A DNA stretch of 64,000 bases from Tsuneonella rigui (GTDB lineage: Bacteria > Pseudomonadota > Alphaproteobacteria > Sphingomonadales > Sphingomonadaceae): positions 372,001-436,000 of the forward strand of contig NZ_RSEL01000005.1 in the NCBI RefSeq assembly GCF_003958625.1, written 5' to 3'. A program made the translations under genes and the position numbers. Of the stretch, positions 1 through 7,338 are shown piece by piece. Below the pieces are notes generated by a model. The model saw only the letters and a list, made by a program, of their open reading frames with translations. It searched no databases and was not told the DNA's origin. Each line of letters opens with the position of its first letter. The stretch's first letter is position 1.

Positions 1-259
1 GCACGTCGAAGTGCCGCATGCCGAGCACGCGAACCGACGCTTCGCGCACGGTGGCGAAGGCTTCGGGCAGGATGTCGTCGAGGGTGCTGCCGGCGGCGAG
101 CTGGTCGCGGAACTTCTGCGTCTGCGCGGTGAGCTCGGCATCGGAGAGCGCCTGGATCTGCGGTTCGAGCGCGTTGATCTGGCGGACAATCTTGTCGAGC
201 GACTTGACGTAACGGTCGTTCGAAGACCCGAACAGGGCCTTGGCGAGGTTCTGAATCAT
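1..259 (-). CDS. secA: Protein translocase ATPase SecA, N-terminal part (runs off left edge)
   Basis: SecA is the motor ATPase that drives unfolded preproteins through SecYEG at the inner membrane. Reading leftwards from the ATG at 257-259 gives about 86 residues, starting [20 protein letters not shown]. They include the family-typical stretches [25 protein letters not shown] and GMRHFDV, which align with the SecA N-terminus just before the first nucleotide-binding fold. The rest of the roughly 900-residue protein lies outside the window. The frame is open to the window edge. Identification rests on the characteristic N-terminus only. Confidence 0.93.
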   Translation of the reverse strand, partial: MIQNLAKALFGSSNDRYVKSLDKIVRQINALEPQIQALSDAELTAQTQKFRDQLAAGSTLDDILPEAFATVREASVRVLGMRHFDV

Positions 260-354
260 GGGAGTGGCCTGACGGCTGGAGGTACGGATGCGCGCCCCGC
301 CCGCGCGCGAGCGCAGGTGCGGAGCGTCAGATTACGGCGCGATGGAAGGCGGCG

Positions 355-657
355 TTACTCGAACGCGCGGTCGGGACCGAATTGTACCGTCGGGATGTAG
401 ATGACGATCGGCTTGCGCGGCGCACAGCCGGGCTGCGTGATCGTCTTGCCCTGGGCATTCACCCGCTGGGGCAGCGCGCTGCAGGCGGCCTGCTGCGAGC
501 CCTGCGGCGCGGTCGTGCTGTTTTCAACCTGGTGGCCGAAATCGAGCATCATGCGCGCATGCGCCGGCGTGCCGGTGGCGGCAAGCCCGGTGATGAGCGC
601 AAGACAAGCGAGGATGCGACGCAACATAGCGCGGGTCAGATAAGCTTTGGCGGCCAT
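355..657 (-). CDS. Small exported protein of unknown function
   Basis: A 100-residue protein. I place the start at the ATG at 655-657 because a G-rich purine tract (GGGGGTGGACGAG) lies just upstream. The frame stays open for a further 29 codons upstream but without signal character. A second in-frame Met at 627 is possible. Residues about 10-34 form a typical signal peptide ending THAHA-like (GTPAHA). The mature part is only about 66 residues, has two Cys (AACSAL and PGCAPR) that could pair, and ends in a basic/hydrophobic stretch containing KPIVIYIP. I recognise no family. It lies between secA and a TonB-like exported protein on the same strand. Confidence 0.6.
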   Translation of the reverse strand: MAAKAYLTRAMLRRILACLALITGLAATGTPAHARMMLDFGHQVENSTTAPQGSQQAACSALPQRVNAQGKTITQPGCAPRKPIVIYIPTVQFGPDRAFE

Positions 658-774
658 CTCGTCCACCCCCCAGTGAAACGCGGTTACATTACATCGAACT
701 GTGCACTGCCTTAGCGGCGCGCGCTGAACGAAACTTGAACGCAAGGCCCTTATTGGGCCGATAAGCGAAAAAAA

Positions 775-1392
775 TCAGTCGGAAAGCTGGGTCCGCTCGG
801 TTTTGAAGGTCATTGTCGTGACGCTGCGGACCGGTTGGCCGTCCTTGTCGGTCATCGGGCTGATGGCGGACTTGGGAATGTTTGCGCAAGCTGCCGCGCC
901 CGGGCTGACCATCTTCCCCCCGGGCCCGGACACAGGCTCGGAATCCGACAGAACCTCGCAAGACGAAACGGAGCCGTCTTTTTCCACCACGAAGCGATAT
1001 GAGACCAGCATGATCGGTGGAAGCGTACGCGCCGTGTCGGGGATTTGCCACCGGACCGAGCTCGACCAAGTACCGGCGATGGCTTGGCCAGCCGAATCCT
1101 TGGCGGGAGTGAAGCGGGCGCGGGCGCGGATGAGTTCGCAAGTGGCCGTGTCGAGATGTGCGTTCCCGCTGCTCTCCTGAACGGTGCAGTCGGTCACGCT
1201 GCCGTCTGCAGCCACACCCAGTACGAAGCGAACTACCCCCTGAGCCTCCTCGCGCAAAGCCGCAGCGGGATAGTCGTTTGCGGTGACCCATGTGCCCGGA
1301 TTCCCCGTGGGCCGCGGCGCCGCCGGCTCGGCTGCGACCGCGGGCGCGGTGCTGAGAAGCAGCGCTGAGGCTGCAAGGCTTTGGATTCGCAT
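775..1392 (-). CDS. Exported protein with two TonB C-terminal-like domains
   Basis: 205 residues from the ATG at 1390-1392. Residues 1-21 are a cleavable signal peptide (MRIQSLAASALLLSTAPAVAA). The rest contains two copies of a TonB-C-like pattern: first VVRFVLGVAADGSVTDC with a later TCELI, then VSYRFVVEKDGSVSSC with a later ACANI. Both have the strand-turn DGSV followed by a Cys. Unlike a true energy-transducing TonB there is no uncleaved anchor and no long proline-rich spacer, so it is more likely a periplasmic protein than an ExbBD partner. It is divergent from argJ, with 86 bases between the start codons. No specific substrate can be inferred. Confidence 0.65.
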   Translation of the reverse strand: MRIQSLAASALLLSTAPAVAAEPAAPRPTGNPGTWVTANDYPAAALREEAQGVVRFVLGVAADGSVTDCTVQESSGNAHLDTATCELIRARARFTPAKDSAGQAIAGTWSSSVRWQIPDTARTLPPIMLVSYRFVVEKDGSVSSCEVLSDSEPVSGPGGKMVSPGAAACANIPKSAISPMTDKDGQPVRSVTTMTFKTERTQLSD

Positions 1393-1478
1393 AGCATATT
1401 GGTGCAATAACTCGCGCCGTCCGTAAAGGGCTGCCCCCCAGTTGCAGGGGCTTTCGCGCAAGCTTATGCGCAGCCGCG

Positions 1479-2705
1479 ATGGACCTGCACCGCTCCCCCC
1501 TCGCCCGCGCTTTCCCGGCAATGCCGAAAATCGCCGGCGTCACGGCCCGCGTGGCGCGCGCCGGGTACAAGGATTGGGGCCGCTGCGACCTGACCTTCGT
1601 CGAACTGGATGAAGGCACCGCCGTCTCAGGCGTGTTCACCCGCAACGTGTGCTGTTCGAGCGAGGTGGAGTTGGGCCGCGAGCAAGCGCGGCTCGGCAAG
1701 GCGCGCGCGCTGATTGTCAATGCGGGCAACTCGAACGCCTTCACCGGCTATCGCGGGCGCGAGGCGGTCGAAGTGATCATGGCCCAAGTCGCCGATCATC
1801 TAGGCTGCGCGCCGAGCGAAGTGTTCGTCTCGTCGACCGGCGTGATCGGCGTCCCGCTGCCGCAGGACAAGGCGCGCGAGGGACTCGCTGCCGCCTTCAA
1901 TGCACCTGAGTGCTCGTGGGAGGAAGCCGCCGCAACTATCGGAACCACCGACACTTTCACGAAAGGCGCAGTGGCCACGGCGGTGATCGGCGACAAGACC
2001 GTCTCGCTCGTCGGCATCGTAAAGGGCAGCGGAATGATCGCCCCCGACATGGCGACCATGCTCGGCTACATCTTCACCGATGCCGCAGTCGAACCGGCGT
2101 TCCTGCAGGCAATGCTCTCTGCCGCGAGCGACGCGACGTTCAACTGCATCACGGTCGACAGCGACACCTCGACCAGCGACACCGTGTTGGCGTTCGCCAC
2201 CGGCAAGGCGGGCAATGTCCCCCTCGCCTCGGTCGACGACGCGGGTTCCGACGCATTTGCAGCCGCACTGCACGATGTATGCAGACAGCTTGCCCACCTG
2301 GTCGTGCGCGATGGCGAAGGTGCGCAGAAATTCATCGAAGTGGCCGTCACCGGCGCGCAATCCGACGAAAGCGCGCGCAAGATCGGGCTCGCGGTAGCGA
2401 ACTCGCCGTTGGTGAAGACCGCGATCGCCGGCGAGGATGCGAACTGGGGCCGCGTGGTGATGGCGGTCGGCAAGGCGGGCGAGCCGGCAGACCGCGACAG
2501 GCTCTCGATCGGGTTCGGCGGGACCTGGGCGGCGCGCGATGGCCAGCCGCTAACGGATTATGACGAGGCGCCCGTCGCCGAGCATCTGAAAGGCCGCGAG
2601 ATCATGATCCAGGTCGATCTGGGCCTCGGCGAAGGCCGCGCGACCGTGTGGACCTGCGACCTCACCCACGGCTACATCGCGATCAACGCCGACTATCGGT
2701 CGTAA
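1479..2705 (+). CDS. argJ: Bifunctional ornithine acetyltransferase / N-acetylglutamate synthase
   Basis: ArgJ transfers acetyl from N-acetylornithine to glutamate in the cyclic arginine pathway; some members also use acetyl-CoA. The 408 residues match the usual length. The family autocleavage region KGSGMIAPDMATML is present at residues about 182-195, with Thr193 as the expected self-cleavage point and N-terminal nucleophile of the beta chain. GNSNAFTG and VSSTGVIG are the other family signatures. The protein ends AINADYRS, as typical ArgJ does. Its TAA overlaps the ATG of the next gene by one base (TAATG), so the two are probably co-translated. Confidence 0.96.
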   Translation: MDLHRSPLARAFPAMPKIAGVTARVARAGYKDWGRCDLTFVELDEGTAVSGVFTRNVCCSSEVELGREQARLGKARALIVNAGNSNAFTGYRGREAVEVIMAQVADHLGCAPSEVFVSSTGVIGVPLPQDKAREGLAAAFNAPECSWEEAAATIGTTDTFTKGAVATAVIGDKTVSLVGIVKGSGMIAPDMATMLGYIFTDAAVEPAFLQAMLSAASDATFNCITVDSDTSTSDTVLAFATGKAGNVPLASVDDAGSDAFAAALHDVCRQLAHLVVRDGEGAQKFIEVAVTGAQSDESARKIGLAVANSPLVKTAIAGEDANWGRVVMAVGKAGEPADRDRLSIGFGGTWAARDGQPLTDYDEAPVAEHLKGREIMIQVDLGLGEGRATVWTCDLTHGYIAINADYRS

Positions 2706-3517
2706 TGAGCGCCCTCGACGAGGAAATGCTCGCGCTGCTGCGCTTTGCCGCGGAGCGCTCGATCATGCCGCGCTGGCGCAACCTCGCCGCGGGCGATGTC
2801 GAAGACAAGGATATCGACGATCCGGTGACGATCGCCGACCGCGAGGTCGAAGAGTTCCTGAGTGACGCGCTCACACGCCTTGCGCCGGGGTTGGCGGTAG
2901 TCGGCGAAGAGGCCGCGCACGCGGACGCATCCGTGCTCGACCGCCTGTCCGGCGCCTGCTGGATCATCGACCCGATCGACGGCACCAGCAACTTCGCCAA
3001 CGGAACCGGCCATTTCGCGACGATGGTCGCGCTAGCCGACGCTGGCGAGGCGATCGCGGCGTGGATCTACGATCCCCAACGCGGCCGGATGTGCCGCGCG
3101 CGCAAGGGCGAAGGCGCGTTCGTCGACGATCAGCGCATCACCACGCGGTCGAGCGGTGCCGAGCCGCCGCGCCTGGCCGCCATGACGCGCTACATGGCGC
3201 CCGAACGGCGCGTGGTGTTCGAGACCAAGGTCGCGCCGCACTTCACATTGGTCGACGCGCCTGGCTGCGCCGCCGAGCAGTACCCGCTGGTCGCGTTCGG
3301 CGAACACGACATCGCGATCTACGAGCGCGTGCTGCCATGGGATCACGCCGCGGGCTACCTGTTCCTCAACGAAGCGGGCGGTCGCTGCGCCCGGCAGGAC
3401 GGAACGCCCTACCGGGTCGACAGCGGCCGCAAGGGCATGATTGCCGCTGCGAACGCCCGGCTTTGGGACGATTTCACCGCGCGGCTCGACGCCGCCGGCT
3501 ACGCGCCCGGCAAGTAG
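2705..3517 (+). CDS. Inositol monophosphatase family phosphatase (HisN/CysQ/SuhB-like)
   Basis: 270 residues, with the start fixed by the TAATG overlap with argJ. Family metal-binding motifs are visible: GEEAAH (Glu ligand), WIIDPIDGTSNFANG at about residues 94-108, and the C-terminal WDHAAGYLFLNEAGG. These make it a Mg-dependent, Li-sensitive-type phosphomonoesterase. Possible substrates in the family are histidinol phosphate, inositol-1-phosphate and 3'-phosphoadenosine 5'-phosphate, and sequence alone does not separate them. The link to an amino-acid gene slightly favours a biosynthetic role such as histidinol phosphatase, but that is inference. It converges on trxA with only 3 bases between. 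Confidence 0.88.
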   Translation: MSALDEEMLALLRFAAERSIMPRWRNLAAGDVEDKDIDDPVTIADREVEEFLSDALTRLAPGLAVVGEEAAHADASVLDRLSGACWIIDPIDGTSNFANGTGHFATMVALADAGEAIAAWIYDPQRGRMCRARKGEGAFVDDQRITTRSSGAEPPRLAAMTRYMAPERRVVFETKVAPHFTLVDAPGCAAEQYPLVAFGEHDIAIYERVLPWDHAAGYLFLNEAGGRCARQDGTPYRVDSGRKGMIAAANARLWDDFTARLDAAGYAPGK

Positions 3518-3520
3518 CGC

Positions 3521-3841
3521 CTAGAGCTCGCTTTCGAGCCAGCTCTTGAGCTGCATCTTGGGCGCCGCGCCGAGCTTCTGCGCGACCGGCTTGCCGTCCT
3601 TGAACAGCACCATCAGCGGGATCGACTGTACACCGATCGAGCCGGGGACGCCGGTGTTCTCCATGATGTCCATCTTGGCGATGGTCACCTTGTCGGACAG
3701 TTCGTCGGCGATTTCCTCGAGCGAGGGGCCGATCATCTTGCACGGGCCGCACCACTCGGCCCAGAAATCGACGAGCACGGGCTTGTCGGAATCGAGCACG
3801 TCGGACTGGAAGCTGGCGTCGGTGACGGCGATGGTCGGCAT
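3521..3841 (-). CDS. trxA: Thioredoxin
   Basis: A cytoplasmic dithiol reductant for ribonucleotide reductase, peroxiredoxins and others. 106 residues, the standard single-domain size. The active site WCGPC is at residues 30-34, the buried Asp is in VDFWAEW, and the cis-Pro loop reads QSIPLMVLF. It is last in the minus-strand run after addA, with 44 bases between. This trxA-addA neighbourhood is common in alphaproteobacteria. Confidence 0.97.
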   Translation of the reverse strand: MPTIAVTDASFQSDVLDSDKPVLVDFWAEWCGPCKMIGPSLEEIADELSDKVTIAKMDIMENTGVPGSIGVQSIPLMVLFKDGKPVAQKLGAAPKMQLKSWLESEL

Positions 3842-3885
3842 GGGGTATCTCCTGCTGTTGCGCTCAATCTAGGCGCTCAGCGCGC

Positions 3886-6800
3886 TCACTCAACGGGTGT
3901 CGGCGGAAAGCTTTCCGCGTCTGTGGACAAGAGGCCCTTGCGCGCGGCCAGCTCTGCGCCGGGGATCGCGATCAGGCGCGGAGCGTGCGTGTAGAGGACG
4001 GCGGCGCAGATTTCGCGGCCCGGATAGATCACCTCGAGCGTGGCGGCGTAGGCGGCCATCTGACGCAGAGTGCTCTCCGGAACTTCCGCCAGCGACGCGG
4101 GCGGGCGGCGCGCGGTCTTGAAATCGATCACGGTTATCCGATTGGGCTCGATCAGCAGGCGGTCGGCGGTGCCCGCAATTACGATTCCGCCGACTGTGGC
4201 AGCGAGCGGCACTTCGGCAAGTGCGGCTGGCGAGAAGACTTGCGCGAACGCCGGCTCCGCCAGGACCGCCAGCGCGCTGTCGAGCATGGCGTCCCTCTCG
4301 GCCTGGTCAAGATCGGCGCCTTGCCGCGCGAGCCAGGCTCGCCCCGCGTCGATGCGACGATCGGGGGCAACGTCGGGCAAGCGTTCGAGCAGGCGGTGGA
4401 TCAACACGCCGCGCCGCGCCGCCACGCGCGCCGCTTCGGGGGGCAGCGGCGGATCGGCTGCGCGCTCGTTACCCGCCGCCGACGGCGCGAGCGGACGCGG
4501 GGGACGCGGTTCCGGACCGACCGGGGTCGTTGCCCAGGCGGGCAAATCGGGTGTGGGCGCGGTCTCCGCGCGTCGCGAGACGGGAACAGGCTCGGCTGCC
4601 CGCCCCCACTCGGTCCGCGCACCCCAAATCGGATCGGCGAGTTCCTCCGCTTCGAACAGTGGCTTGAGGCGTGCGTACCACGAGTCGGGCGCCGGTTCTT
4701 TTTCGCGCTTGCCGAGCGCCCCGCCGATGAACAGCGCCTCCTCTGCGCGGGTCATCGCAACGTAGAGCAACCGCCAATGCTCCTCGCGTTCCGCAGCGCG
4801 GGCCGCGGCTTCGGCAGTCGCCACCGGTCCCGCCTTCTCATCCTTCCGCAGCGAGGGGATCGGCACCGTCCGTCCGCCCCCGCCGGGCAGGTTCTCCGCC
4901 AGCGTCAGTCCACGGGTCGGTGAGGAATCGGGATTGCCGGTCGCATCGGCGAGGATGACGATGGGCGCCTGCAGACCCTTCGAGCCGTGCACAGTCATCA
5001 CCCGCACCAGGCCGCCGCCGCCGTCCGCTTCGCGCTTCAGTTCGCCCTCGCCCGCGTCGAACCAGGCGAGGAAGCCGACCAGGCTCGGAGTCTGCGTCGA
5101 AGCGTAGGCATTCGCGGCATTGAGTAGCTCGTCGATCGGATCGTTCACCTCGCGCCCAAGCCGCGCGACCAGCGCCTTGCGGGCCTGCCAAGGGCCCACC
5201 AGCAGCCAATGCAGCAGCGCCTGGGGTGGCTCGAAATCGGCGAGACGGAGGAGATCGCGCAGGCGGTCTGCCGTCTCGCGCTGGCGCGAGTGCAGGCCGA
5301 GGCGGATGTGATCCCACAGGCGTACGCGATCGGGGCGATAGCCGTACTCGAGGAGGTCCTCTTGCGACCAGCCGATGAGCGGGCTGACCAGCAGGTTGGC
5401 GAGGCTGAGATCGTCGAGCGGCTGCGCGGCGAAGCGCAGCGCGGCGAGCAGGTCCTTGACCCCCAGCGGCGCACCGAGCCGCAACCGGTCCACCCCCGCC
5501 ACCGGCACGCCCGCCGCGTGCAGCCGCGCGACGATCAGCCCGGCGAGTTCGCGCCGCTTGCGCACCAGCACCATCACGTCGCCGGGACCAGCATTGCGCC
5601 GCTCGCCCTTGACCAGCGGGAAGCCTGCATTGAGCCAGTGCTTCACCTGGTCCGCGATCCGCGTCGCCATCGCGCGCTCGGGTTCGGACAACCAATCCTC
5701 CGGCCCCTCGTCGTCGGGATCGTCGTCGCGCCTGGCAACCGGTTGCCACAGCGTCACGAGACCTGGACGGTCGTCGCCGATATGCGGCTCGGGCGGGGTG
5801 TCGAGCCCGAACTTGGCCGGCTCGATCGCCTCGATCGCGCGGTCGACGAAATCGAGCACCGGTTGCGCGGTGCGATAGCTGCGGCCAAGCCCGATGTTGA
5901 GCAGTTCGCGGTCGGGATCGCCCTCGGCCAGCGCGTCGATCAGTTCGGCGTAGTGCCGCCGCGCGATCGCAAAATTCTCCGGGCTGGTGCCTTGGAAGCG
6001 GAAGATCGCCTGCTTGTAATCGCCGACCACGAAGATCGTCCGCATCGCCTCACCGCGCGCACCTTCGCCGGCGAAGAAGTCCCCGGTCAGCGCGCGGATG
6101 ATATCCCACTGCGCCTGGTTGGTGTCCTGCGCCTCGTCGATCAGGATGTGATCGAACCGGCGGTCGAGCTTGTAGCGGATCCAGTCGGCGATGTCGGAAC
6201 GGGTCAGCAATGCGGCGGCGCGGCGAATCTGATCGTCGAAGTCGATCAGCCCCTCCCGTTCCTTCGCGTCCTCCCACGCGAGCGCGAAGCGGCGGCCGAG
6301 ATCGAGCGCGGGCGCGAGGAAATCGGCCAGCGCCAGCAGCGCCTCCCGCTCCCGCAAGGCGAGCAGCGAGGCGGCGACCGCGGCGGCGTCATCGGCATAG
6401 CTTGGATCGAACTTCTCGAGACTTTTGAGCGAGCGGACTTCGCCCTTCTGCGTGAACAGCGCGGCTTCGAGCGGCCGCGCCGCGCTCACTCGCCCGAGGC
6501 CACTCGCAGCGAGGAAATCGCCAATCGCGGCGACCGACTTGTCGGCCGTCGCGGTGCCCCACGCCTGGTTGGCGACGAGGACGCGGTGCAGCGCGTCGCA
6601 GTCGAACACCCCTTCCGCGCACAGTTCGACCAGACTGGTTTCATCCGCATCGGCGGGCAGCCCGATCAAGCCAAGCACCCGCTCGCGCATCGGAGGCTTC
6701 CATGCACCGGTGCCTTGCCACACCTCCCGCGCTTCGGCGCAGCGCATCAACCAGCTGCGCACTCCGTCGGGCCCCATCCGCTCGCTGAGCATCGCAAGGG

Positions 6801-7338
6801 GGCACAGAACCGAGTCGTCGCCCGCTTCCTCAGCCTCGACCACCATCGCCGCAAGGACCTGGTGCGCAAGCAACTCGCGGTCGCGGTCCTCCATCGGCCG
6901 CGTGCCGGGCACAAGCCCCGCCTCGTCCGGAAAGGCTGCCAGGAGCCACTGCGAGAACGCGTGGATGGTATCGATGCGCAGGCCCCCGCCAGGGCAATCC
7001 AGCACCGCGGCAAAGCGTGTGCGCGCGCGATCGAGAGTCTCCGGATCGACCGGCGCGCCGATTGCTAGCAGTTCCTTGCCGAGCGCCTCAGGCTTCAGGC
7101 GCACCCACCGCGCCAGCACCGCATTGACGCGCTCGGCCATTTCCGCTGCGCCGGCCTTGGTGAACGTAAGACAGAGGATCTGCCCTGGCTTGGCCTCTCT
7201 CCGCAGCAGCAACCGCAGCACACGGGCAGACAGCACCTGTGTCTTGCCTGTTCCGGCCGAAGCAGACAGCCAAACGCTCTGTTCAGGGGTCACAGCAAGC
7301 GCTTGATTGCCGTGCAGGGGATGCACCGCACCGCTCAT
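3886..7338 (-). CDS. addA: Double-strand-break repair helicase-nuclease subunit AddA
   Basis: AddA works with AddB to resect double-strand DNA ends for RecA loading. The 1150 residues begin at an ATG that overlaps the addB stop by 4 bases (ATGA, 7335-7338). An in-frame upstream Met at 7356 would read into addB and is less likely. Visible parts are the UvrD/Rep Walker A SASAGTGKT near residue 30, helicase motifs LIDEAQDTNQAQWD and VVGDYKQAIFRFQG, the late motif VMTVHGSKGLQAPIV, and at the C-terminus a RecB-type nuclease core, AGTADRLL followed by ITVIDFKTA. All catalytic motifs look intact. Confidence 0.95.
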   Translation of the reverse strand: MSGAVHPLHGNQALAVTPEQSVWLSASAGTGKTQVLSARVLRLLLRREAKPGQILCLTFTKAGAAEMAERVNAVLARWVRLKPEALGKELLAIGAPVDPETLDRARTRFAAVLDCPGGGLRIDTIHAFSQWLLAAFPDEAGLVPGTRPMEDRDRELLAHQVLAAMVVEAEEAGDDSVLCPLAMLSERMGPDGVRSWLMRCAEAREVWQGTGAWKPPMRERVLGLIGLPADADETSLVELCAEGVFDCDALHRVLVANQAWGTATADKSVAAIGDFLAASGLGRVSAARPLEAALFTQKGEVRSLKSLEKFDPSYADDAAAVAASLLALREREALLALADFLAPALDLGRRFALAWEDAKEREGLIDFDDQIRRAAALLTRSDIADWIRYKLDRRFDHILIDEAQDTNQAQWDIIRALTGDFFAGEGARGEAMRTIFVVGDYKQAIFRFQGTSPENFAIARRHYAELIDALAEGDPDRELLNIGLGRSYRTAQPVLDFVDRAIEAIEPAKFGLDTPPEPHIGDDRPGLVTLWQPVARRDDDPDDEGPEDWLSEPERAMATRIADQVKHWLNAGFPLVKGERRNAGPGDVMVLVRKRRELAGLIVARLHAAGVPVAGVDRLRLGAPLGVKDLLAALRFAAQPLDDLSLANLLVSPLIGWSQEDLLEYGYRPDRVRLWDHIRLGLHSRQRETADRLRDLLRLADFEPPQALLHWLLVGPWQARKALVARLGREVNDPIDELLNAANAYASTQTPSLVGFLAWFDAGEGELKREADGGGGLVRVMTVHGSKGLQAPIVILADATGNPDSSPTRGLTLAENLPGGGGRTVPIPSLRKDEKAGPVATAEAAARAAEREEHWRLLYVAMTRAEEALFIGGALGKREKEPAPDSWYARLKPLFEAEELADPIWGARTEWGRAAEPVPVSRRAETAPTPDLPAWATTPVGPEPRPPRPLAPSAAGNERAADPPLPPEAARVAARRGVLIHRLLERLPDVAPDRRIDAGRAWLARQGADLDQAERDAMLDSALAVLAEPAFAQVFSPAALAEVPLAATVGGIVIAGTADRLLIEPNRITVIDFKTARRPPASLAEVPESTLRQMAAYAATLEVIYPGREICAAVLYTHAPRLIAIPGAELAARKGLLSTDAESFPPTPVE

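Noticed and set aside
5209-7068. A plus-strand open frame of about 600 codons opposite addA
   Set aside because: Same shadow effect; all helicase motifs are on the minus strand.
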